The notes below the pieces were generated by a model that was not told the origin of the DNA, ran no database searches, and saw only the letters and a program-made list of their open reading frames with translations. A stretch of 64,000 nt of DNA from Salisapilia sapeloensis (lineage: Eukaryota > Oomycota > Peronosporomycetes > Peronosporales > Salisapiliaceae). The stretch lies in the NCBI GenBank assembly GCA_023334545.1, contig JAADVB010000024.1, forward strand, positions 1 to 64,000, given 5' to 3'. This document shows positions 50,976 through 62,200 of the stretch, one piece after another. Position 1 is the stretch's first letter, and each line of letters begins with the position of its first letter. The position numbers were made by a program, and so were the translations under genes.

Positions 50976-53171
50976 ATGCAAGCTACCACCGTCGAGAATG
51001 CAGGGGTTCATCGTAATGTGAGCTTGCGTTGTTATGCGTCACTTGAGCAACTTGAAGATGAAGCTCTGCAACTAGAAGCGATATGGAGACATCTCGACGA
51101 TCTTGGCGTGACCAAATTCGGTCCACTATCAAAGCATTTTATCAACAGGAGCATGCCTACGCTAAGTGGAGATGAATGTACTGGAAGAGATTTATCAATA
51201 CGGAACAAGAATGAAGATGCGTTCATTGAGAATATTACCGACGCATTAAATCTATACTTTGACAATCATGGATTATCGTTACCAAATCGACTTTTAAAAT
51301 GCCGAGTGATGGGAGTAGCTATGGCGAAGCTACGGTACGGTGAGAACAGTGCAATCTATCTAAGAGCAAAAATGGAAATGGCGAATACCTATAATATGTT
51401 TGGGATATGTACGCAGGCAAAGAACCACGTATCCGCTTTAAGACCATTGCTAGACTCGTATATTCAGTATTTTGACGATACAATGGAGCTGCCTATTATC
51501 GATGAACAACACACCAACAATATCGCGGCACTAGAGGAATTATTGGAACACTTTTATTCCACGCAAAATGACGAAACTGGAGGAGGTATGATCGAGCCAT
51601 GCACTTTGATCAACGACTTTAGCTCATGGAATTTAAAGATGCCTCAAATTGATTTTCTAGTTACAATATTTCTGGAGCTCGACGGTACCAAGCACGACCA
51701 AAGCCATAGCGGACGATCAATACACTGGCAGAAGCTATTACACCGCTTGCACACATGCTCCATTTCCTTTCAGACTTTCGTAAACGAGATTGAAGCTAAA
51801 TTACCCAAAGACTTCAATGAATTTTTATCAGGAATCTTTTGTTCATCGAGTAGCAGCAGCGATGATATAATTGACACAGAGTCATTGCTGTTTGCAGTGC
51901 AAACACATGAAAAAGAACAAGAGGAGAGTGATTGCTGCATGAGCCTATTATCAGAAGCATTAATCGATCGACTTCGTACATCTCGGCTCGATTCAATCTC
52001 TCTAGTAGAAACACTTATTGCAGTGGACTCATTGCATAGATGTAAACGGAATGAAGTTAAATTGATAGAAGGGCAATTTAAAATAGCTGAAGCAAAAATA
52101 TTACTATCAGAAGAGCATTACGAAGACGCTATCAGAAACATTGAGATTGCGATTACACTCCAAGAAGACCCTGCAAGAAATGAGTCATGCAGACTCGTTG
52201 ACAGTATGGTCTTAGTCTCTAAGGCATACATCTCAGCATACCAGGAGAAGTTGTCTATAGCTCGACAAGAAGCTGAGGAACAAGCTCAACAATGGATACA
52301 GACAAGTGAAGGAAAGGATCAAGTACAATCCAGGATATTAAAGGCCAAGCAAAACGGGGATGAGCATACTGAGTATTCGTTGTTATTAAATGATTTCGAA
52401 GCTCAGATCCATTCAGAATTGGTTCAAGAGTATGCATCTTTAGCTTATGTTGCACCATCCGACGAGCTCATTCAAAAAGCTCTAGCTAGCAGCTTACGGG
52501 TATGTGAAGCGAGCTTACTGTCCCAAGGACGTACAGGCCACGAAGAAGTTAAAGTACATAGATTACTAGCAGAGATTGATCAGCTTCGCGAAAAGTATGC
52601 ATCCGCTGTTGACCACGATATGAGAGCTCTTGAAGCCTTGCGAACAAATAAGGAATTCACTGCTCCTTTAGAAGTATCCATCCAACTTCACATTGCGAAT
52701 CTTTACAGAAAATTGGATAAGCACCAGTCTGCCAGGAACATGTACATTCAAGCCGGCAAAGGATTTTGCGCCATAGCTTCGGAGGTAACCGATCGGAACT
52801 TAACTTTACACAGATATTGTTTTGCGCAAGCGATAGAATCCTTTCGAAGCGCATATGAGCTCTTTTCATACCCGGAAGGAGAACGCATCCTCGTTTGGAT
52901 ATATCGTGCTTCGTTAAAAGGCTATGGCATCTGCTCTACTGAAGCATATCGTGCAGCAGAAAAACTCGGTAATTTCTACATTCGTATAGGAAAACTTTCT
53001 ACCGCAGAGAATCTGTTGCAAGAAGCTGCAGAGACCCTATGTCTCCTTTGCGGACCGCAAGATCGAAGATACCAACAGCTTATGCGCGATATCAGAAAAT
53101 TACAGACTCAGCGTGAAGAAATGGATTTAATCTCTCAGTCGGACGTGCGAAACTTTGGACTTTACAAATAG
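50976..53171 (+). CDS. TPR-like helical repeat protein, possibly flagellar
   Basis: A single-exon protein of 731 residues from the first ATG at 50976. It is almost wholly helical. TPR-like helix pairs are clearest at about residues 345-420 (ALIDRLRTSRLDSISLVETL, KIAEAKILLSEEHYEDAIRN) and 515-690 (KVHRLLAEIDQLREKYASAV, QLHIANLYRKLDKHQSARNM, KLGNFYIRIGKLSTAENLLQ). The N-terminal YGENSAIYLRAKMEMANTYN loosely recalls ciliary TTC23-type proteins, but I cannot name the family. TPR arrays are protein-binding scaffolds. Its convergent neighbour 75 bp downstream encodes axonemal dynein, which is at best a hint of a flagellar role. No signal peptide or membrane helix. Confidence 0.75.
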   Translation: MQATTVENAGVHRNVSLRCYASLEQLEDEALQLEAIWRHLDDLGVTKFGPLSKHFINRSMPTLSGDECTGRDLSIRNKNEDAFIENITDALNLYFDNHGLSLPNRLLKCRVMGVAMAKLRYGENSAIYLRAKMEMANTYNMFGICTQAKNHVSALRPLLDSYIQYFDDTMELPIIDEQHTNNIAALEELLEHFYSTQNDETGGGMIEPCTLINDFSSWNLKMPQIDFLVTIFLELDGTKHDQSHSGRSIHWQKLLHRLHTCSISFQTFVNEIEAKLPKDFNEFLSGIFCSSSSSSDDIIDTESLLFAVQTHEKEQEESDCCMSLLSEALIDRLRTSRLDSISLVETLIAVDSLHRCKRNEVKLIEGQFKIAEAKILLSEEHYEDAIRNIEIAITLQEDPARNESCRLVDSMVLVSKAYISAYQEKLSIARQEAEEQAQQWIQTSEGKDQVQSRILKAKQNGDEHTEYSLLLNDFEAQIHSELVQEYASLAYVAPSDELIQKALASSLRVCEASLLSQGRTGHEEVKVHRLLAEIDQLREKYASAVDHDMRALEALRTNKEFTAPLEVSIQLHIANLYRKLDKHQSARNMYIQAGKGFCAIASEVTDRNLTLHRYCFAQAIESFRSAYELFSYPEGERILVWIYRASLKGYGICSTEAYRAAEKLGNFYIRIGKLSTAENLLQEAAETLCLLCGPQDRRYQQLMRDIRKLQTQREEMDLISQSDVRNFGLYK

Positions 53172-53246
53172 GAGATTGGTAACGGAAATTTAAAAGATAT
53201 ATTTGGCTTAAGATTGTTATCTAGAAAGTGTCTTTTGTTCATTTCG

Positions 53247-56200
53247 TTACGTGCTGAGTGAGAGCAAGAGCGCGGTACCTCTCTTCGTCCATACTTCAGG
53301 CGATTTACCCGGTCCAGACTTGAGATCGACCGCAAGCACGAAAGACGGTCGCTCTCGTGTTCCAGTTCGTAGAGGGTACATGTAAAGTGGACAACTGTAG
53401 AGTCCCTTGGACGATTTCTTCTTTGACTCGACTGGCTTAAAATGTATAATCGGCATGCTTGAATGGAGTTCCATCGGATTTGGTTCAGCTAGACAGTCAT
53501 GGTCAAAGTCCCATCGCGCTCCTTCCAAAATAAGACCCTTGATGTATGCGCCTTCTTTCGGGCCTGTCGTCAGAGCTGCCTCGCTCTGATTGACGACGGC
53601 AAAGTCCCAAATCAATGAATCAATGGGTATTCCGTTCTTTCGAGCAGACGTCTGAAGCAGTGCCGTGAGGAAACCGGTCGGGTACGTGAATCCGGAAAGC
53701 CAAAAGACGGCTGGCAGCCCATTCATAGCCCAGCGATCCATTTGATCACATCTTTGTTTCAGATCTAACGACCATGGACCAAGTGGCTTTAAAGACGGAT
53801 AGCAGAAGCTCCATGCATTTGGCACACTTCCTGTTAAAAGCGAGTTGTACACGTCTTCCAGCTCTGGTGTGATCACTACAAAACCTTGAATTCCTTTCTC
53901 AAGTGCAACAATGGACTCTCGAATACATGCAAGGAGCTTATTGTATCGCTCCAGCTCCTGTATCAACACTGTCTTCAAAGGATCTGGGTCCGACCTCGAA
54001 GTCAACGACATCTTGATCGTCAACAAGTCAAAGACATCCGGGACAGATTCTTGCAGAGCCTGTAAGATCGTCATTACCTTTTCGTCACTATCCTTTCCGC
54101 CTTCTGAAACGCCCATCGCTTGGAGTGACAAGATATTAGCGACCAATTCCCTTCCGTCATCAATTTGAGATGCAATCTGTGCATTCGGATGTTGGCCGAA
54201 CGCAGCCGGAGGGTCCTCCAGTGGCAATTGTTTGATGTACTCAATGTATGTACTCAGATCGCCATCGTCCGGTACGTAGTAGAACGAAGCATCCGATAGC
54301 GGATAGTTATCCGTTTGCAGCACCTCTTCACAGAAGAACTGACTGATGTAGACAAGCATCAAGCGACGATCCCAATCATCTGTGACTCGACCACCATAGT
54401 TTGCTTGTGCGATAAGATACTTGAGTGCGTCCCAAGGCGTATCTTCATACTCGTCCAAGTAAATAGCTAGTACATCTTCACTAATCGCAAAGTCAGATTC
54501 GTTGAAGTCGTACGGGATGTTCCATCCGAGATTATTAAACTTGCGTCGTTCCAGGAGGACCGAGTGGAACCAACAGAGACAGAAAAGTAGTCGTTGATAC
54601 TTTTTCGCTTCACGACAACGCGGGAACTTTTCTGGAGCAATCGTGTTATATAACCGAAGGAGATTCGACTTGAGACCACGCGGTGGCTCCGTTGTCATTT
54701 TAATACTACGCTGGAGAACAGCAATTGGAAATTTGGGATTCGGATCACTAGACAACCACAAACGGAACTGTGGGTGCACAGTTACCGTGTCAGAGCAAAA
54801 GTTGTCAATGAGTTTTTCGAGTGTAGGTGCCCAACTAAGCATCAAGTGGCAATTCGCCAGAAACACCCAGTTCCCTTCCGTTAATCCTCTTTGCAGCATC
54901 GCTTCTGCTACACTAGCTTGGCCTTGACCTAACGCACAGTTTTCTACCTTACGATTAAGCAGATTCGCAAGCGATATGAGAGAACTCGTGGGGTCGACAC
55001 CAGGCGAAAGGACAAAGATCAATGGCGTCTTGTAATCAGACGTTTCGTAAATAGCTTTTAGGTTAAACGGAGGTGGATCCACGAACCGAGGTCCAAGATT
55101 TGCGGCTGTGAACCTTACTGCTTGGATGCTTAGCCGATCCGGACGGACGCATCGGAGTAGAAGCAAACGCTGCAGTTCGTCGCATTTTCCTTCCCAATCA
55201 CCAGGAAGTGCATCGACCTCAGGTGTGCTACTCAGATACCAGGTCTTCCATGCTTTAAGCTGCTGTTCAAAGGCACCAACAAGTCCTTGGAACTTTGGTA
55301 ATTTACTCAACTCGACGATACTCATCCATGCTTGGTCGCTCATAAACTCATTCGCAACATTATTCAGGCGCTCTCCTTCTTGCGAGATGGCTGAGCCCCC
55401 TTTTAAAAGGAATTCAAATTCATCCTGCGGCAACTTCCGTACACTTTGCATGACACGAATGCACATGAGAAGAGAAAAGAGTAGTTTATGCCGTTCAAAG
55501 AGACCGCGACAGGCGTATGCATACACTGCATACGTGTGATAGTCATTAATCGCATCAATACGATCGTTTAGTGAGTCTTCGTTTAGTGCACCTTGGTTAC
55601 GTATACTTCGACTCTTGGTAATGGATGTTTTAAACAGACCGACGTATGAATCGAGCGAGAACTGGTACATCGGATCTACTTTCGTCATGTCATTCAGAAC
55701 AAAGTAGAGTGTAGATGAACGGAGTGCGACTCCAGTGTAGCCCATTCGAGCTGCATCAATCTTCTTTTCAGTCTCTTCACTAATTACTAGTTGAGATGTC
55801 ACCTCTTCCGACGTTGCTTTCGATGCATTCAAGGTATTCACTAGTTGTTCATCATCTAATAGCGAACCTTTAGCTGCCGATAGCAACCGTAGGATTTCAT
55901 TTTCCAAATCGATGAGTTTCTTCTTCGCAGCTGCGACTCGAATGACCAGGTCGGATTTTTGCTCTTCTAAAGCTGGCTCTTCTAGCTGCACTGTAATACC
56001 TAAAAGCTGTGCTTCTAGACCTTGCTCTTTAACAACGAAATTGATGATCGTTGTCTTTGTCGATACTTCTGGAGTATAATGTGGATTCTGCATCTTTGTT
56101 GTCATGTAGAAACGGAAATCACGATTGTAGTCTAGCTCTTTATCACCTAATCGTAGGATCTCACGATTTCCAATCTTGATAATACTCTTATTTAACACCG

Positions 56201-59200
56201 GCTCTAGACTCGGATCAATTTCTTCCGGAACGTCTTGCATAAGGATTGGAGAGCCAAAGCGAATGCCATTCTCAAGCTTGCGCATCAAGTCTTTCATCAT
56301 CGGATCCACGACCTCTAGACGAGTACCTTCCATCGCTTTGATCCACTTGTTTGCTTGACCTTGTGGATCGATCATTAAAGGCCAACGCTTACCTCGCGTC
56401 GTGATCACACCATTCTCCGTCGAGAGTGAGTCTCGTGGAAGTCCATGTGCGTTCCAATTACGAACGTCCGTCGGATCAGCTAGAAAGTCTGTAAATGTAA
56501 ATTTAGGAGATATCGGCAAGTTCTGCTGCGTCACTCGATTCATCCACGTATCGACAAGTGAACCTCGATAGTATGTGTCGAAAGGACCAGCATATGAGAT
56601 AAAGGCTGCTGCCACGAGCGCATCACCAACGACATTCACTAGATTCTCATTCTTGTCTGCAATCGAGATTTCCCATCGACCTCGTTCACCAGCAAGACCT
56701 TTCACCAGTTGCTCTGCTCGTCCGAGTTTTAGCTCGAGCTGTTCTGCTTCTTCACGTAATGCATTCTTCTCCGAGACACTTCCGTCATATTGCGCTTTGA
56801 GGGCCTCTACTTTCTCCGTAACTTCTTGTAACTGAGCTTTGGCAGTTTGTAAATCTTTTTGTTTAATTGCAAGTGCTTGTTGTGATTTTTTCAATGCTTC
56901 TCGTTTCGGTGCAACAACTCGAAATACATTTGAGTACGTTTCCATAGCCAACACCCATGAACACAGCGCACCTGCAGCGGAAGACACTTTACGTACCAAG
57001 TCAGGGCTAAAGTTTGGCTTGGACGTATACTTTTTCAAAGCCGCCACTGTCTTATCACGAATGGAATCTTTGTCGTACGTCTTAATTTGGTGTAAAAAGT
57101 TCACGTCATTCATCTTGGTCTTGGCCTGTGCCCACGTTGGTTGCAATCCGAACAGAATCATGACGGCACACATGACCATTGAGACCATTTCGGGTGGCTG
57201 CGAGTACACTTTCACCTCTGCAATCGCCTTCTTATCGAGGTTCTCCACTTCCAGCATGGCTTTTTCAAGTGCTGGCAACGCTTCATCTAGATCCTTCTGA
57301 GCATCATCAGCAATGAGCTTCGTCTCCGCTTCCTCCTTTCCAATGCGTTCACTATCAGCCTCGACTTGTTTCCGTTGTTCATCGGCAACTCGACGTTCAG
57401 ATACAATGACAACAAGCAAGTCACTACAATCTTTATTCTTCTGTGCTACTACTTCCTTTCGCTCTTCCAATTGCTTGGACATCTCCTCGACTTGGAGTCG
57501 AGACTCTTCCAACTTAGCAAGACCGTTCTTAAGCTTATCTCTTGTATCTGTAATTGCAGCAGACTTTTCAAACAACAGATTCACATATCCAGTTACGAGT
57601 GCAAGGTAGTTTGTAGGAGTGACATAGTTGTGTCGCTTCATCGACGCCAGCATCTGTGCAGATGCCTGGAGCACACTACTATGTACCACAGCAAAGACGG
57701 AGGCAACTTTAGGCCGTTGCATGTCCGACGCAACGTTCTTTTCTTCTAGGAACTTCATACCTACTTCTTGAAGGGCATCCACTGGCCATTCGTCAAACCA
57801 GTCGATTGTCGTATTGTTCACGAGCGATGGGAACTGACGGCAGCGATCACGGAAAGCTTTTCCGATAGGACTAAATGCTAGCACGACGTGTAGCCTCCGA
57901 CGCACTTCACTAATGAAAAAGTCCCACAACGTCTCCTTTGTCTCTTTAATTCCTTGAGCTCTCGCACGTTGACGCACTCCGTCTTGGATGCTTGCGACTT
58001 CGTCCTTTTCAAAGAGTCCAGGGACTTCACCACTACTGAGGATGTTATTTAAGTCCTCGACGAACGATTCATCCTTTATCTGTGTATCACTAAAGAGGAA
58101 GACAGTCTCCTGCTCCTGCACACCAACTTGTTGGTAGAGACTCTTTAAATCTTCATGGAACTCGATGGACCGATAATTCTTGCCAACTTCAATCTGGAAG
58201 AGTTTGAAACCAGCCATGAAGGCTGCGAGACGTGTCAAGGATTGACGACCGCTTCCTCCCACACCGACAAGCAACAAATTACCTCGCATCGTGAGCAATT
58301 GCCGATGAATACGCAAGATATGAAGCAACGCATCTCCAAACATGACCAAGTTCATCGGGACATACCCAGGCTCGGCATTATGATTCTCCAGTTGCTCTTC
58401 CACAAAGCTCTTGAGGTTTTTCATATCCGTCGTCTCGGTGTATTGTACTGGTCCATCCGCCTCTACTCCACTTGAAAAGACGTACGTAAAGAGAGGTCCG
58501 TTCTCTTTCAGATAGTCCGACGTCGATGACATCAGTCGAGACCAATCGGTTTGGAAGTGAGTACCTAGTAATTCATCTACTTTCTTCTTAAACAATTGTC
58601 GATCTCCTTCGCCTGTTAAACGATCCGAGAAGACACGCATGCTTTCGTGAATCCAAAGACGCAATACAGCATCTTTTCCAGTCGCATTCTGCTTGTCAAC
58701 GCGCAAAAGACCTTGTATCACCTTGGCCATGTCACGAAGATTAAACAAGTAGTGGCAATTCGCTGGCGTCGGCAAGAACGACTCAACGATATTCTTATAG
58801 AGATGGATGGTACTACTCACTAATGCCGATCCCAATCCTTTAATCTCATCATCAAACTCGGACAGACGTGGTACAAGCATCGTCTCAAAGATCCGACGTA
58901 GCTGTGTTTCCTCCGGAATGGTCATGTTAATTAAATGGAATCGACTCTGGAAACGTGAGCTGATCACAGATCGACCACCTCCAGGTGGTCCCATCGCTGC
59001 AACGATCTGAATGTCGACAAAGTACTTTAAATTCTGCTTTCGACGGTCATACCAACATCCATAGTCAATCCATTGTCTCAATAGCTCTAAAGGAGGCTGG
59101 GAACCGAACGTATCTTTTGCAGGCATGTTCATGTCATCAATAAAGACAACGAGGTTTTTACCTCCGATCGGACCAAATCGATTCATCGATCTCTTTTCCA

Positions 59201-62200
59201 TCACATTTTCAAGTATCTCTTGCGTCGTCGCAGAGGACGTGGCAGATGAAAAGTTCATGACTAAACGCTGATACGCATCACTTAGGACATCCAGCTCCTT
59301 TTGCACAACAATGGTTTTACCCACACCAGTTTCACCTGTAATTAACGTATGAATACCAGCCCCTAACACAGCTTGTAGCAAGAATCCATATCGTAACGAG
59401 TCAATCGTCGGTACCATGATCTCATGGAATGGCGTATGTGGTACAATGCGAAAGTTCTGTGGTAATTTTTCATCCCACAGCTTAAACTCCTTACTCGATG
59501 GTTCGACATAAAAGTCATACGCGGTCTTGAGCGGAGGATAGACTGAGTCAATGTCACGAAGACACAAGTCAAACTTTTTCCGTCCGTCTTCATTCGCAGC
59601 ACCCATGACACTCCATGTGAGGCAGAATAAGAACCACTTTTCAACTGTCGAAGCAAATTTCTCACCACATTCAGCCTTATCGACACCATTTTCAGACGTA
59701 GCCAACGCATTATACAAGTTACACAGCGATCGCACGCTATTAAAGACTGTGACTGGCACAAGTTCCGTCGCTTCCATCAATTTACACTTGACGATGCGTT
59801 CCATGTACTTTTCAAACAACGTCTGAAGGATCTCACGCTCCTCTGCGTCTGTAATTTTAGTCGTTAACCAGGTTTTAACGAATGGATTCCAGCCTAGATC
59901 ATCCACATCCATGTACACCATACCAGCACGACTGACTGTCGCAGGAGACGCAACAGCCAAGTCCTGTACTTCAAATAATAGTGCCATCGAGTTACTCATA
60001 CTAATACGATCGCCGTTGATAAGCGTCAAGACTTTATTGTCATCCATGACACTATTCATGCTTTCGATCCAAAGCGTATCGACCGGTCCATCAAGCATAA
60101 TCCATTTTTCATCCGGCTTTTCATCTGCTGCTAGAGATCGAAAGATAGACGATAGAATACCGTCAATCCATTCAAACGTCGAGAGGTCGTAGACACCGTA
60201 GATTTCGTTTAGTGAAATGGACTTTGGATTCAGCACTTGGACTCTCACTGGGTTATACCCTTGCTCTCCTTCCTTTGCCAACGTCGTCTTAGCATTCTGC
60301 AACGTTCTCCAGACGGTCGATTTACCAGCTAATGTTTGACCTACAAGCATATTGCAATGCCTCGTCACGAGCGACTCGTATAACTGAATCGTCTTGAAGA
60401 CAATGACAGGATGTACTTGGAGTTCTTGTACTTGCAATTCCTTTTCAATTGTGCCTTGGAGGTTACCATAGTCTGTCACTGGTAACTCAACCGACGGGAA
60501 CAAGTCACCTAGTAGCAGTCGGAATAACGCTGCGTCTTCACGTATAAACTTTGGCATGTTCATGTCACGAAGAGCTCGGAGGAGGATAAACTCTTCCTGT
60601 AGATTAGGATCTTCACGTTTTAAAGATCCAGCCATATTCAGTACTGCCTTGAGACTACGTAGACCGAAATCATAGTGATCTTGCTTGCTTAGTTGTTGGA
60701 TCATCAGACCATACAACGTCGTCGTTTTCTTGGCCAAGATCTTGGCTTCTCGGAAACCTTCTGCTTGCAGCATGACTTCGGCAATGAGCGCGAGGTCTGG
60801 TACCATCATAGCGCATGGACGCATCAACGCCTTGAGATTATCAGGAAGCTCCGTACGACCAGCGTATCCTGGATTCATGGTAATGAAGATACCCATGTTA
60901 TGATTACACTTGATCATTGAACCGAGGAACATGAGTTCCGACTGCTTTGTTGTGAGTGCCTGCATGATCGTCAACACTTGTTGCGCTACGACTGAAAGAA
61001 CTTCAATTTCAATTCGATTGAACTCATCGAAGCAACCCCAGCCACCAGACTGGACGAGTCCGGAGAACATTCGACCGACAGATTTGTAATCTAGACCGTC
61101 ACTACAGTTGAATACGATGACGTACTTGGCTAAGTTCTTCCCTAGATCTTTCACAGTCTCCGTCTTACCTGTACCTGCTGGACCGAGAGGATTGCCACCT
61201 CTATTCAGATGCAGAGCTGTCGTCATGGTCAGGACACAACGATCTGTCAAGGGTGTAATGACAAGTCTCCCGTTATTCCCTTGGTACTCGTAAGAGTACT
61301 GGAGAGACGTGACGGTCTGTTTGACTTCACAAATACCAACGTCTCCAATATCCTTGTTAAAGTAGAATCGAAGCTGCATGAGCCAGTCAAAGTCATTTAT
61401 GCTCTTACAGTTCTGCTTCACCAAACGGTCAATAACGTCTCGAGAATGGATCTCGATCGTAATGAGAGCAACCACTTTCTTACGTTCAATCGGTGTCAAC
61501 TGTCCACGTACCATGTCTGCCAATTTGTTCAAGTAAGACACCCACTTTTTCTTTAGTTGACGAAGAGCTTTTTTTTCGCCTTTACTAACTTCATTTAGAC
61601 TCTTGATACATTCATTCGTCCAAGCCGTTTGACCACAACTGATCAATAATTGCCCTGGGAAATCTTTTATCCATTTCTCCTTCTTACCCTTATACCCAGC
61701 GAGACATTGAACGTAGATTTTCTCCAATGTTGCGACCATTGCAGACTCAATCTTTAGCAGCCATCCTTCGACTGCACCTGACACGATGACGTTTGAAGCA
61801 AAAGGAACTTGCTCTCCACATGGTGAATGCATACCAAGTGCTTCGAACGTCGCATTGCCTTTAGTGTTAGGTGGAAGCAACTGAAGTGATTTAATCGCTT
61901 CAAAACATTTTTTAATATGTTTCTGCACTTGGTCTGGATCCTTTTGATGTCCGAGGATCTCAAGCAAGTCATCATTTGATAGGAAATAGAAACGTGGGAA
62001 GAGCATACGCTTCGTTTCTAAATACTGATCCAAACACTTTTGGATTTCATCCAACTTCTCCTGCATCTCGTACAACGTTTCAAGCGTACCTTCCGCTTGT
62101 GTCGCACTCAGTGCATTCTTTGTTTTCGCCATTTGCTCCGTTACTCGACAGTATGAGCTATTAACTTCATCAAAGAGCTGACTTTCTCGTGGAAGTTGCT